From positions 186,001-250,000 of the forward strand of contig NZ_JAGIXS010000004.1 in NCBI RefSeq assembly GCF_030014915.1: a DNA stretch of 64,000 nucleotides, read 5' to 3'. The position numbers and the translations under genes are program-made. This document shows, one piece after another, positions 38,351 to 47,676 of this stretch (position 1 is its first letter; every line of letters starts with the position of its first letter). A model generated the notes under the pieces. That model was not told where the DNA came from, did not search any database, and saw nothing but the letters and a program-made list of their open reading frames with translations. Source of the stretch: Pelomonas sp. V22 (GTDB lineage: Bacteria; Pseudomonadota; Gammaproteobacteria; Burkholderiales; Burkholderiaceae_C).

Positions 38351-41206
38351 TCACTTGAACACGTAGCGAGCGTTCAGCGACAGGGTACGGCCCTGTGCGT
38401 TGTGCAGCGCGGTGTTGTAGTAGGTGTAGAGCAGCCAGTCGAACGGAGCTTCGCGAGCGAAGACGTTACGCACGGTCGCCGACAGCGTCAGATTCTTGAT
38501 GCCGGTGTAGGTGGCACCCAGATCGAAGGTCGTGAACGAGGCCACGCGGCAGTCGCCACCCAGCTCGGCAGACACCACGGCATTGCCAGACACCGAGGTG
38601 CTGCAATTCGTGCGGACGCCGGTCGCGCTGTTGGTCGAGAACTCCTGCATGTCGCCAACGTAGTTGACCGCGCCGAAGTAGTTCCAGGCACCGCCGGTCG
38701 CCAGGTTGGCCGACAGACGGCCCTTGAAGCGCGGGTTGTCCAGACCGTCCGAGTTGTCGGCGAACGGGCCACCCTTTTCACGCTGGAACAGGAAGTCCTT
38801 CATGTAGCCGATGAACAGCGTGGTGCTCAGGCGACCTGCATCGCCCAGCTTCATGCGGTGGTTCAGCTCCAGGTCGGCACCGCGAACGATGGTTTCACCC
38901 AGGTTCAGGTACTTGCGCTTCACGCCGACGATGGTCGTCGTGCCGGGAATCGGCTTGCCCGAAGCATCCTTCAGCAGCGTGCCTTCGTCCGGGCTGCGGA
39001 ACACCGAGTCGGCGTAGAACGAATCGCCTTCCTGGTACAGCTTGCGCAGCACGTCGTTCGAGCTGTAGCGGTCGATTTCGTTGCGGCGGCTGATCTGGTA
39101 CAGGTCGAAGGTACCGCTCAGGCTGGAGGTCGGTGCGAACACCACGCCCAAGGTGTAGCTGCGCGACTTTTCCGGTTCCAGCTTCGTGTTCGGCGAGATC
39201 GTCGAAGCGATCGTGCGCGAACCGCTCGTGGCACATTCCGTGGCGCTTTCGTAGCCGGTTGCGCCCGGGATCTGGGCAGCAACGCCGGCAGCATTCACCG
39301 GGCAACGGATCGGGTCACGCCAGGTCGAGATGGACTGGAAGCTGGTCACGGCGGACGACGAGATCTGCGTCAGGCCCGGGGCGCGGAAGCCTTCGGCTGC
39401 CGTACCGCGGAAGCTCAGCGAGTCCGTGGCCTTCCACTTGAAGCCCAGCTTCGGGGTGGTCGAGTTGCCATAGTCGCTGTAACGGTCGGCACGCAGGGCG
39501 GCTTCGATGTTGAACGACTTCAGGACCGGCAGGTTCACTTCGGCGAAGAACGAGTTCACCGTGCGCGAGCCCGTGGCCTTGGAGGTGCCGCGGCCGACGT
39601 AGTTACCGGCATCCAGGTTGGCGTCCGGACGAATGTCGATGCTTTCGCGACGGCTTTCCAGACCAGCGGCCACGCCGATGGCGCCACCAGCCAGCTTGCC
39701 GAATTCGCGGCTGCCCTTCAGGTTGAACATGCTGACCGAGGTGTCACCCACGTTGGTCATGTCCGGGCTGATCTGGGCCAGCAGAGCGGCGCTGTTCGTG
39801 CCACCGAAGCGGTACTGGTCCAGGGCGGCCTGGGCCGTCACGGAGTTCACAGCACCCTTTTCAACCGAGGTCCGCTTGGACGAGTTGTACAGGATGCCGG
39901 TATTCCAGTCCCAACCCCAGTTCGTGCCTTGCAGGTCGGCGACGAAACGCGTGGCGTCGTTGGTCACATTCGTGATGGCCGGAATGTCACCCAGGCGTGC
40001 GCTGGTGGCCAGACGGATCTTGTTGGTCGGGTCGGCCTGGAACAGCGGGTTGTCCGGATGGTCCGCACGCATGATGTGGCGGAACGAGCGGCGCACGCCG
40101 TTCTTGTCGAACCAGGTGCTCAGGCCGCTGCCCAGCGTGGCAAAGCCGCTACCACCCATGTATTCGTTCTCGATACGGGTGAAGTTGGCTTCAATCGTGC
40201 CGAACATGTCCTTGCCCACGTTGAACGACGCCTTCGTGAAGAAGTTGCCGCTGCGCGAGGGGTACTGGAAGAACGTGTAGGGGCTGTTGTCGATCGCGCA
40301 GATCGGCGAGCCATTGGCTTGGAACGTCGTGGTGTAGACCGAGGGGGCCGGGCAGACGCCGTTCTTGGGCGGGATCGGGGTGGTCGTGTTGAACACGCCA
40401 GTGCCGACACCGGTTTCACGCCAGAAGTTCGGGCTGAAGGCCAGTGCGCTGTCCAGGGCCTCGATGGTCGTGCCATAGGCGCGCTGGTAGGCGCCGTAGT
40501 CGAAACCGCGGGTGGCCGAACCGATTGGCACGTCATCGCGCTGCGTCAGGTCAACGCCGTACATGACGTTGAAGCCCTGGGTGTCCAGATCGCCGAAGCC
40601 ACCGAACAGCGAAGCGCCGCTGGACTTGAAGTTCCCGAACACGCCGGAGCCACGCAGGCTGGCTTCCAGGCCCTTGTATTCCTTCTTCAGGATGAAGTTC
40701 ACCACGCCGGCGATGGCGTCGGAACCGTACACGGCCGAGGCGCCGTCCTTCAGCACTTCCACACGCTCGATGGCCGAGACGGGGATGTTGTTCAGGTTGT
40801 ACAGGGTCGACTGGCCGGAGTTCGGGTCAGCGGTAGCGGTGGCGGCCAGGCGACGGCCGTTGATCAGGGTCAGGGTCGACGACGAGCCCAGGCCACGCAG
40901 CGAGGCGGTGGCGGTACCGGCGGCGAAGCCGTTGCCCGAGGTCAGGTCGGACTGGCCGCCCGAGGTCACGGCCGGCAGCAGCTGCAGCAGTTCGGTGATG
41001 CTGGACACGCCCGAACGCATGATTTCGTCGGCCTTCAGCACTTGCACCGGCGATGCGGTTTCGGTGTCGGTACGCTTCAGATTGGTACCGGTGACTTCGA
41101 CGCGCTCAATCTTCTGTACATCGGGCGCGGGGGTGGCCTGCTGGGCCTGCGCCTGTGCCATCAGGCCAATGACGGCCAGGGCAAGCGCTGTGGGACGGAA
41201 TTGCAT
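38351..41206 (-). CDS. TonB-dependent outer-membrane receptor 1
   Basis: 951 residues with a signal peptide (about 1-25, ending AQAQAQ). The plug domain shows VEVTGTNLKR, the RGLGSSSTLTLINGRR block and VEVLKDGASAVYGSDAIAGV; the remainder is a large beta barrel with Phe near the C-terminus (SLNARYVFK). AAGGAG lies 6 bases upstream of ATG 41206. The substrate cannot be read from sequence; the SGSxVKR/GTNLKR subclass is common in bacteria feeding on oligomers such as peptides or saccharides. Its upstream region is unusually long and may hold control elements. Transcription probably ends at 38283-38310. Confidence 0.93.
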   Translation of the reverse strand: MQFRPTALALAVIGLMAQAQAQQATPAPDVQKIERVEVTGTNLKRTDTETASPVQVLKADEIMRSGVSSITELLQLLPAVTSGGQSDLTSGNGFAAGTATASLRGLGSSSTLTLINGRRLAATATADPNSGQSTLYNLNNIPVSAIERVEVLKDGASAVYGSDAIAGVVNFILKKEYKGLEASLRGSGVFGNFKSSGASLFGGFGDLDTQGFNVMYGVDLTQRDDVPIGSATRGFDYGAYQRAYGTTIEALDSALAFSPNFWRETGVGTGVFNTTTPIPPKNGVCPAPSVYTTTFQANGSPICAIDNSPYTFFQYPSRSGNFFTKASFNVGKDMFGTIEANFTRIENEYMGGSGFATLGSGLSTWFDKNGVRRSFRHIMRADHPDNPLFQADPTNKIRLATSARLGDIPAITNVTNDATRFVADLQGTNWGWDWNTGILYNSSKRTSVEKGAVNSVTAQAALDQYRFGGTNSAALLAQISPDMTNVGDTSVSMFNLKGSREFGKLAGGAIGVAAGLESRRESIDIRPDANLDAGNYVGRGTSKATGSRTVNSFFAEVNLPVLKSFNIEAALRADRYSDYGNSTTPKLGFKWKATDSLSFRGTAAEGFRAPGLTQISSSAVTSFQSISTWRDPIRCPVNAAGVAAQIPGATGYESATECATSGSRTIASTISPNTKLEPEKSRSYTLGVVFAPTSSLSGTFDLYQISRRNEIDRYSSNDVLRKLYQEGDSFYADSVFRSPDEGTLLKDASGKPIPGTTTIVGVKRKYLNLGETIVRGADLELNHRMKLGDAGRLSTTLFIGYMKDFLFQREKGGPFADNSDGLDNPRFKGRLSANLATGGAWNYFGAVNYVGDMQEFSTNSATGVRTNCSTSVSGNAVVSAELGGDCRVASFTTFDLGATYTGIKNLTLSATVRNVFAREAPFDWLLYTYYNTALHNAQGRTLSLNARYVFK

Positions 41207-41936
41207 GTATCGCTCCTTGAACAGCTCGACAAGTGTTTTCGCAGTCACGCGTGCTCGCGTTTGGCGCAGCAACGTTCGGCCGGGGTCGACCAACGAATCG
41301 ACTGCGAATGCCTGAAATCAGGGGTAAAGCCACCGTGGTGAGCCAAGCACACAGGGCTGAGCGAGCGATGGTAAAGCAGTGTTAAGGACCGATGACCGAG
41401 GCGTGAAGAACACGCAACGCCCACCCAATTGGCACTTGACGAGCTCTGGTGCAAGTCATTTGGCTCGGGTGAATCCCTTAGCAGATCCACAAAATTGAGG
41501 GGTTTTCCCGTAGCGGCGCCCCTATAAACGACAGCCGAACCAGATCAAGTCTTTCGTTTGGCGCGGCAATCGCCCGAACTCGGCGCACTCGTCAAGCTGT
41601 CCGCCAAAGGGGTGGCGACCACTCGGTGGGGTGCCGCTGACTGGGCATGCAAAAGCTCAAGAACCAAGGGCCTTTTGCCTATGAAATCTTCTAAAAACAG
41701 GCGCCCGAACACCACCGCCTCGAGCCCCAGAATCGCCCCCTTTTCGGCGGCTTCCGACGCGGGCTCTTTCAGCCTCCGAGACCTCGTACATGAATTCTTT
41801 TCCGCAAAGCAATCCCAGCGCTCATGCCAGGGGCCGGTGACCCGGATCAAGCCCTGTTACCCCCCAGCAAACGGGGGTACACGGCCGTGGCGCACGGCTG
41901 CCCGGGTGCACGAAGGGCCTTTGCTACAGTCCCCCG
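41207..41936. other. Gene-free 730-base intergenic region
   Basis: Between the divergent TonB receptor 1 and LysR genes. I see no convincing coding region. It is visibly less GC-rich than its flanks near 41400-41560. It contains a -35/-10-like pair (41548-41521, minus strand) and a hairpin TACCCCC/GGGGGTA (41858-41864 with 41873-41879) upstream of the LysR gene. The 5' leader of the receptor would be about 300 bases, enough for a structured RNA, but I recognise no riboswitch. Confidence 0.6.
41521..41548 (-). promoter_or_regulatory. Possible promoter for TonB-dependent receptor 1
   Basis: The minus strand reads TTGATC (41548-41543), a 16-base spacer and TATAGG (41526-41521), an acceptable sigma-70-like pair. 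It is about 315 bases upstream of the receptor start codon. Confidence 0.3.
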
Positions 41937-42899
41937 ATGGTCACGCCCAAAGTCCCCAAGAACAGTCCCGAAGAGGCCGAGAACTTCGTCCTGCGGCGCA
42001 TGAGCCTGCGGCATCTTCGCGTGATGCTGGCCTTGCACGAGACCGGCAGCCTGAGCGCTGCGGCCCAGGCGCTTTATGTCACCCAGCCGGCCGTCAGCAA
42101 GGCACTGAGCGAGATCGAGTCCGGCATGGGCCAGACCCTGTTCGCCCGCCGTGGCCGCAGCCTGCGCACCACGGCCTGCGGCCAGCGCCTGGTCGAGCTG
42201 GCGCAGAAACTGGACGCCGACCTGCGCCGGGGGGCGGGCGACCTGAGTTCCATCGTGCGCGGCGCCTCGGGCGAGCTGCTGATCGGCTCGACCAATGCAG
42301 CCCTGGCCAAGCTGCTGCCCGAAGCCATCGTCACGATGAAGCAGGAGCAGCCCAGCGTCACCATCAGCGTGCGCACCCATGCGCTCAGCAGCCTGTTCGC
42401 CGAACTGCGCGAAGGCCGGCTGGACCTGGTGATCGCCCGCGTGCCGCCGCAGGAACTGCCCGCCGACCTGCAGGGCCTGCGCCTCATTGAGCAATCGCAG
42501 GTGCTGACCATCAGCGCCCATCACCCCCTGGCCAAGGCCCGCAAGGTCGACTGGGAGACCCTGACCCAGCAGGCCTGGATCTGGGAGCTGCCCGGCACCC
42601 GCTCGCGTGCGCTGCAGGACCGCATGTGGCAGAACCTCGGCCTCCCCCTGCCCACCAATGTGGTCGAGACCGGCGACCTGATGCTGGCCCTGAGCCTGAT
42701 GAAGCGCATGCCGCTCCTGATGGTGATGCCCCAGCACGTGGCCCGCCTGGCGGCCCAGACCGGCGTGCTGGTGATACTGCCCCTCACCCTGGACCAGAAC
42801 CTCTCGGACCTGACCGTCTGGCACCTGCGCGAGCCGCAGGGCGAGCTGGTGGAGCGCTTCAAGCAGTTGCTGCTGGAAGCTGCGCAGGCGCCCGTCTGA
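41937..42899 (+). CDS. LysR-family transcriptional regulator
   Basis: 320 residues. An N-terminal wHTH (about 20-80; [22 protein letters not shown]) is followed by a periplasmic-binding-protein-like effector domain. It has an extra about 20-residue N-terminal tail before the usual start ([17 protein letters not shown]); a Met at about residue 22 could be an alternative start. It resembles GbpR/CbbR-like regulators of catabolic genes. The next gene is an aminotransferase 65 bases downstream on the same strand; the divergent neighbour is the TonB receptor. Either could be its target. Confidence 0.88.
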   Translation: MVTPKVPKNSPEEAENFVLRRMSLRHLRVMLALHETGSLSAAAQALYVTQPAVSKALSEIESGMGQTLFARRGRSLRTTACGQRLVELAQKLDADLRRGAGDLSSIVRGASGELLIGSTNAALAKLLPEAIVTMKQEQPSVTISVRTHALSSLFAELREGRLDLVIARVPPQELPADLQGLRLIEQSQVLTISAHHPLAKARKVDWETLTQQAWIWELPGTRSRALQDRMWQNLGLPLPTNVVETGDLMLALSLMKRMPLLMVMPQHVARLAAQTGVLVILPLTLDQNLSDLTVWHLREPQGELVERFKQLLLEAAQAPV

Positions 42900-42964
42900 A
42901 CTGCGGCGCCCCAGGGCTGGCGGGCGTCGATAATGGCTCCATTCCCGGTTCGGAGCCCTGCCCC

Positions 42965-44158
42965 ATGTTCAAGCACGTCGACGCCTACGCTGGCGATCCC
43001 ATCCTGAGTCTCAACGAGGCCTTCCAGAAGGACCCGCGCAAGGACAAGATCAACCTGTCCATCGGCATCTACTTCGATGACGACGGCCGCATCCCCATGC
43101 TGGACTCGGTGCGCAAGGCCGAGCTGGCCGTGGTGGCCGACGCCGGCGCCCGGCCCTACCTGCCGATGGAAGGCGCGGCCAATTTCCGCGAGGCCGTGCA
43201 GGTGCTGCTGTTCGGCGCCGAGCATCCGGCCCGCAAAGAGGGCCGCATCGTCACCATCCAGAGCGTGGGCTCCAGCGGCGGCCTGAAGGTCGGCGCGGAC
43301 TTCATCAAGCGCTACTTCCCTGACAGTGCCATCTACGTCTCCGACCCGACCTGGGACAACCACCGTGCGGTGTTCGAAGGTTCCGGCATCGAGGTCAAGA
43401 CCTACCCCTATTACGACGCGGCCACCGGCGGTGTGCGCTTCGAGGACATGCTGGCCGCCATCCGCGCGCTGCCGGCCAGGAGCGTGGTGCTGCTGCACGC
43501 CTGCTGCCACAACCCCACCGGCGTGGACCTGACGCCGCTGCAGTGGGACGCGCTGATCCCGGTGCTGCAGGAGCGCGACCTGCTGCCCTTCCTGGATCTG
43601 GCCTACCAGGGCTATGGCGACGGCCTCGATGAAGACGCCTTCGCCGTGCGCGCCATGGCCGATGCCGGCCTGTCCTTCTTCATCGCCAACAGCTTCTCCA
43701 AGAGCATGAGCCTGTATGGCGAACGCTGCGGCGCGCTGAGCGTGGTCTGCCCGGATGCCGCGCAGGCGCAGCTGGTGCTCGGCCAGCTGAAGTTCATGAT
43801 CCGCCGCAACTACTCCAACCCGCCGCTGCATGGCGGCCAGGTGGTGGCCAAGGTGCTGAGTGATCCGCAGCTGCGCAGCTTGTGGGAAGGCGAGGTCAGC
43901 GAGATGCGCCTGCGCATCCACGCGATGCGCAATGCGCTGTACGAGGTGCTGGCGGCCAAGCTGCCGAACGGCAACTTCGACTACTTCCTGACCCAGCGCG
44001 GCATGTTCAGCTACACCGGCATGAAGCCCGAGCAGGTTGAGCGGCTGAAGAACGAGTTCGGCGTCTACATCCTGCGCTCGGGCCGCATGTGCGTGGCCGG
44101 GCTCAACACCAAGAACGTCGAGGCCACCGCGCAGGCTTTTGCCGCGGTGCTGGGCTGA
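42965..44158 (+). CDS. Aspartate/aromatic amino acid aminotransferase
   Basis: 397 residues, the AspC/TyrB branch of class I aminotransferases. It transfers amino groups between aspartate or aromatic amino acids and 2-oxoglutarate, using PLP. The PLP Lys is Lys246 in [20 protein letters not shown] appears as CHNPTGVD, and the substrate Arg region near the C-terminus is [11 protein letters not shown] 42965 begins [15 protein letters not shown], the family start. Whether it is aspartate- or tyrosine-specific is not clear from sequence. Followed after 8 bases by a solute-binding-like gene. Confidence 0.92.
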   Translation: MFKHVDAYAGDPILSLNEAFQKDPRKDKINLSIGIYFDDDGRIPMLDSVRKAELAVVADAGARPYLPMEGAANFREAVQVLLFGAEHPARKEGRIVTIQSVGSSGGLKVGADFIKRYFPDSAIYVSDPTWDNHRAVFEGSGIEVKTYPYYDAATGGVRFEDMLAAIRALPARSVVLLHACCHNPTGVDLTPLQWDALIPVLQERDLLPFLDLAYQGYGDGLDEDAFAVRAMADAGLSFFIANSFSKSMSLYGERCGALSVVCPDAAQAQLVLGQLKFMIRRNYSNPPLHGGQVVAKVLSDPQLRSLWEGEVSEMRLRIHAMRNALYEVLAAKLPNGNFDYFLTQRGMFSYTGMKPEQVERLKNEFGVYILRSGRMCVAGLNTKNVEATAQAFAAVLG

Positions 44159-44166
44159 GCGACCCC

Positions 44167-45039
44167 ATGCGGCGTGCAGTCTGCGCCCTGCTGCTCGGCT
44201 TCGCCACGCTGGCCTCAGGCCAGCCGGTGAAGGTCGAGAGCGTGACCTGGCTGGTCAGCAATGTGCATGGCACGGCGCGACCCATCGACGGCATGCTGGC
44301 CTACCTTGGCCAGCGCTGGCCCGAGGTCAAGCAGGAAGAGCTGACCGCCAATGCCAAGCGCAGCTGGCAGTTGATCGCGGCCGGTGAGCATGCCTGCCAC
44401 ACCTCGGCCGTGCGCACGCCTGAGCGCGAGCAGCTCGCCTACTTCACCAACACCGTGCTGATGGCGCCCTCCCAGGTGATCGTCAAACGCGACCTGTACA
44501 AGCGCCTGCCGCTGAACGCCGCCGGCGAGGTCGACCTGGCCCGCCTGATGGCGGACAAGCGCCTGAGCGGCGCGTATGTCGAGGGCCGCAGCTACGGGCC
44601 CGTCATCGACGCCCTGATCGCCCAGCGTCCGGCTGGCAAGTCCGGCGGCGCCTTTGGCTACCCTTCCGCCGATTTCGGCAGCCGCATCCTGCCCATGCTG
44701 GGCCGGGGCCGGGCCGACTACGCCATCGAGTACGAAGCCGCCATGGCCCTTCAGGTCGGCAACGGCGTCGACATGAAGCTGCTGCGCAGCGTGCCCATCC
44801 AGGGCGCCAGCGAGCCGGTGCTGGCGGGCATCGCCTGCCCGCGCACGCCCTGGGGCCTGGCCGCCATCACGACCATCGACCGCCTGCTCGGCAACCCGGA
44901 GGCGGCCGCGATGCTGCGGCAGCAGTTCGGCACCCGCATGTCCGAAGATTCCCTGCGCCACTACGGCGCCCGCATCGACGCCTTCACGCAGTTGCGCAGC
45001 AAGCCCAGCCGCGAATACGCGACGCCGGGCACGCGCTGA
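44167..45039 (+). CDS. Periplasmic solute-binding-like protein (TIGR02285-type), paralog 2
   Basis: 290 residues with a signal peptide (about 1-18, ending ASG). It shares with the protein at 26437-27312 the layout of a leading V-x-W-x-V/L segment, a CxxSA-ERxxLAYFT block, a VDLxxLM segment and an R/P-T-PWGxxxI block near the C-terminus. It starts 8 bases after the aspartate aminotransferase, so it is probably cotranscribed. No transport permease is adjacent. Its function is unknown; the ligand could be an amino acid or an organic acid. Confidence 0.75.
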   Translation: MRRAVCALLLGFATLASGQPVKVESVTWLVSNVHGTARPIDGMLAYLGQRWPEVKQEELTANAKRSWQLIAAGEHACHTSAVRTPEREQLAYFTNTVLMAPSQVIVKRDLYKRLPLNAAGEVDLARLMADKRLSGAYVEGRSYGPVIDALIAQRPAGKSGGAFGYPSADFGSRILPMLGRGRADYAIEYEAAMALQVGNGVDMKLLRSVPIQGASEPVLAGIACPRTPWGLAAITTIDRLLGNPEAAAMLRQQFGTRMSEDSLRHYGARIDAFTQLRSKPSREYATPGTR

Positions 45040-45182
45040 GCGCGGCCCTCGGGTATCCGAGGAGCCGGCACGACGGGGCATGCGGCCCGGTTATAGGCGC
45101 CGCCGCCGCTTTCATTGGCACTGGCCAGTTCTGTTCCTTACCCTGCGAAGGCTTAGTCGAATGGATACGGGCCAGGGGTCGG

Positions 45183-46436
45183 ATGAAACATGTTGTGGTG
45201 ATTGGTGGCGGCGTGGTTGGCCTGACCTCGGCCTGGGCGCTGGCCGAACGGGGCCATGAAGTCACGCTGATCGAGCGCGGACGCGAGGTGGCCCTGGGTG
45301 CCAGCCATGCCAATGGCGGCCAGCTGAGTTACCGCTACGTCTCGCCCTTGGCCGACGAAGGCGTGCCGCTGAAGGCGCTGCGCTGGCTGCTCGATCCGGA
45401 CGGCCCTCTGCGCTTCAAGCCCGAGGCCAGCTGGCAGCAATGGTCCTGGATGCTGGCCTTTCTGCGCGCCTGCCGGGGTCCGGTCAACCGCCGCATGACC
45501 GAGCGGCTGCTCGCCCTCGGCGCATTCAGCCAGTCGGCCTTCGGTCGCCTGAATGACGCGACGCTGCTTTCCGACATCGCCCTGCGCGCCCCCGGCAAGC
45601 TGGTCGTCTACCGCAAGGCCGAGGAGTTCGCCCGCGTGGCCGGCCGCCTGCGGACTCAGCCGGGCGCCCAGGAGCGGGCGCTCAACCACGATGAATGCGT
45701 GGCGCTGGAACCGGCCCTGGGAGACAGCGACACCCAGATGGCTGGCGGCATATTCACCCCCGGCGAGGCCGTGGCCGATTGCAAGCAGTTCTGCCTGCGG
45801 CTGGCCGAGGCACTGAAGGCCCATCCGAACTTCCGGGGCATCGTCACTGCCGAGGTGCAGGGCTTCGTCCAGCTGGGCGCAAACATTGCCGCCGTCAAGA
45901 CCGGCGCCGGCCAGATCGGCGCCGACCAGTTCGTGCTGGCCGCCGGCCTGCAAAGCCGCAGCCTCGCGGCGCCGCTGGGCATCAAGCTGCCGCTGTACCC
46001 GCTGAAGGGCTACAGCCTGACCGCGCCGATCACGGCCGAGCACCGGCCGCCCGAGGTCAGCGTCACCGATTTCGAGAAGAAGATCCTCTACGCCCGCATC
46101 GGCGACCAGCTGCGTGTGGCCGCCATGGTCGACTTGGTCGGCGAAGACGAGAGCATCGACCCCAGCCGCATCGCCTCGCTGCAGCGCGCGGTGCGCGCCA
46201 CCTTCCCCAAGGCGGCCGACTACGACCGCGCCGTCGCCTGGGCCGGCCTGCGCCCGGCCACGCCATCGGGCGCGCCCATCGTCGGCGCCACGCCGGTCAG
46301 CAACCTCTGGCTCAACGTGGGCCATGGCGCCCTCGGATTTACCTTCTCTTTTGCCACAGCCGACATCGTGGCCGAGCTGATCTCGGGCCGCACGAGCCCG
46401 GTGGCGCTGGACGGCTTGCAGTTGCAGGCGGCCTGA
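45183..46436 (+). CDS. dadA: D-amino acid dehydrogenase, small subunit (FAD-dependent)
   Basis: 417 residues. It oxidatively deaminates D-amino acids (D-alanine best known) to keto acids, passing electrons to the respiratory chain. The N-terminal FAD-binding motif is VVIGGGVVGLTSAWAL (GGGVVG at 8-13), followed by HANGGQLSYRYVSPLAD, a strong DadA signature; the C-terminal GHGALGFTFS motif is also typical. The next gene starts immediately after the stop (TGAATG), so it is probably in an operon with the SxxK hydrolase and the LD-carboxypeptidase. First enzyme of the proposed peptidoglycan-peptide/D-amino-acid locus. Confidence 0.93.
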   Translation: MKHVVVIGGGVVGLTSAWALAERGHEVTLIERGREVALGASHANGGQLSYRYVSPLADEGVPLKALRWLLDPDGPLRFKPEASWQQWSWMLAFLRACRGPVNRRMTERLLALGAFSQSAFGRLNDATLLSDIALRAPGKLVVYRKAEEFARVAGRLRTQPGAQERALNHDECVALEPALGDSDTQMAGGIFTPGEAVADCKQFCLRLAEALKAHPNFRGIVTAEVQGFVQLGANIAAVKTGAGQIGADQFVLAAGLQSRSLAAPLGIKLPLYPLKGYSLTAPITAEHRPPEVSVTDFEKKILYARIGDQLRVAAMVDLVGEDESIDPSRIASLQRAVRATFPKAADYDRAVAWAGLRPATPSGAPIVGATPVSNLWLNVGHGALGFTFSFATADIVAELISGRTSPVALDGLQLQAA

Positions 46437-47672
46437 ATGCGCTTCAGCGGGCAAGACCTGGCACAGGCCCTGCTGTCCGCCGTGCGTGCGCAAGACTTCG
46501 CGCAGACCGCTGATGCCCAGCTCGGCGGCGCGCCGGTGCAGCAGCATCCCAGCCTGGACCTGGCCGTGGCCGTCTTCCCCGCAGGCGGGGCGCCGGTGTT
46601 CGCCAATGTGCTGTTCTCGCGTGAGCATCCCGAAGGCCTGGTGGCCGAGTTCGGCCCCGGCGCCGGCCCGGTGCGCAACCTCCATTTCCAGGCCGACCAG
46701 CTCGACAGCCAGGGCCGCTCGGTCGCCTGGCTGCCGGGCGCCGACTGGCAGTCCCTGCGCTGGCGCACGCTGGCCGGCCGGCCCGGCCAGCCGCGCGTGG
46801 TCGCGCCCTACCCGGCCTCGCTGGTCAAGCTGATGGTGCTGGTCGGCGTGGCTCACCAGGTCGACCAGGGCCATGCACGCTGGGAGCAGGCGTGGAGCTG
46901 GCAGGGCCGCAGCCGCCCGGTGCGCGACTGGGCCTTCGACATGACGGTGATCAGCAGCAACGACGCCACCTCGGCCCTCGTGGCCCTGCTGCACGCGGTC
47001 GGCGCGATCCGGCGCGAGCAGGGCATCGAGGTGCGCAACGAGGTCCATGCGCTGTTTGAAGCCCAGGGCCTGCACTGCTTGCGGTTGCACAACACCCGAC
47101 CCGACGGCGGCTGGCGCAATGCCGATGGCGCCGGCGTGGGCCAGCTGCAGATGACCGCCTGGGACACCCTGCGCCTGCTCTGGCTGCTGGACGATGCCGC
47201 CCCGCCCGCGCCCTGGCTGCCCGCCGACACGCCGCCGCTGCTGCGCGCCGAGAGCCGTGCCGTCGTGCTGCACTGCCTGGGCGAGCAAGGCCTGCACAGC
47301 CAGCTCTCCAGCAGCCTGCTGGCCGGCCTGCCCGGCTGGGTGCCCGGCATTCCGGCCCGCCTGCCGGCTCGCTGGATCCAACCTGATGGCTCGGCTTTGC
47401 TGGACCACGACCTGGCCTACCCCGGCGACCTGCGACCCGCGCAGGCGCGCTGCGATGTGAGCTTCGCCCACAAGACGGGCAACACCGAGAACTACGGTGC
47501 CGACGCCGGCATCGTGCGAGGCCTCGGCACCAGCAAGCGCCACTACCTGATCGCCCTGACCAGCAACCTGGGCAGCCGCTACGCGCCACATCCGCTCGCC
47601 TCGAGCACCTGGCGCATCCCGGCCCTGGGTGCCGCCATCGACGCCTGGCTGCTGGCCCGGCTGGGAGCTTGA
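46437..47672 (+). CDS. SxxK serine hydrolase (class A beta-lactamase fold), no signal peptide
   Basis: 411 residues. Class A beta-lactamase/transpeptidase-type motifs: Ser128-x-x-Lys131 (ASLVK), Ser174-Asn175 (SSNDAT) and Lys346-Thr-Gly348 (HKTGNT). No signal peptide is visible, so the protein looks cytoplasmic, unlike true beta-lactamases. The first 110 residues have no fold I recognise. Between a D-amino acid dehydrogenase and an LD-carboxypeptidase it is more likely a D,D-peptidase or amidase acting on D-amino-acid peptides than a resistance enzyme (inference). ATG directly follows the dadA stop codon. Confidence 0.8.
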   Translation: MRFSGQDLAQALLSAVRAQDFAQTADAQLGGAPVQQHPSLDLAVAVFPAGGAPVFANVLFSREHPEGLVAEFGPGAGPVRNLHFQADQLDSQGRSVAWLPGADWQSLRWRTLAGRPGQPRVVAPYPASLVKLMVLVGVAHQVDQGHARWEQAWSWQGRSRPVRDWAFDMTVISSNDATSALVALLHAVGAIRREQGIEVRNEVHALFEAQGLHCLRLHNTRPDGGWRNADGAGVGQLQMTAWDTLRLLWLLDDAAPPAPWLPADTPPLLRAESRAVVLHCLGEQGLHSQLSSSLLAGLPGWVPGIPARLPARWIQPDGSALLDHDLAYPGDLRPAQARCDVSFAHKTGNTENYGADAGIVRGLGTSKRHYLIALTSNLGSRYAPHPLASSTWRIPALGAAIDAWLLARLGA

Positions 47673-47676
47673 TGCC

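Noticed and set aside
41545-41850. About 100-codon minus-strand open frame in the 730-base gap
   Set aside because: No Shine-Dalgarno, no recognised domain and irregular composition; treated as non-coding.
45100-45182. TTGGCAC upstream of dadA resembling the -24 half of a sigma-54 promoter
   Set aside because: The matching GC-containing -12 element is missing at the needed distance.
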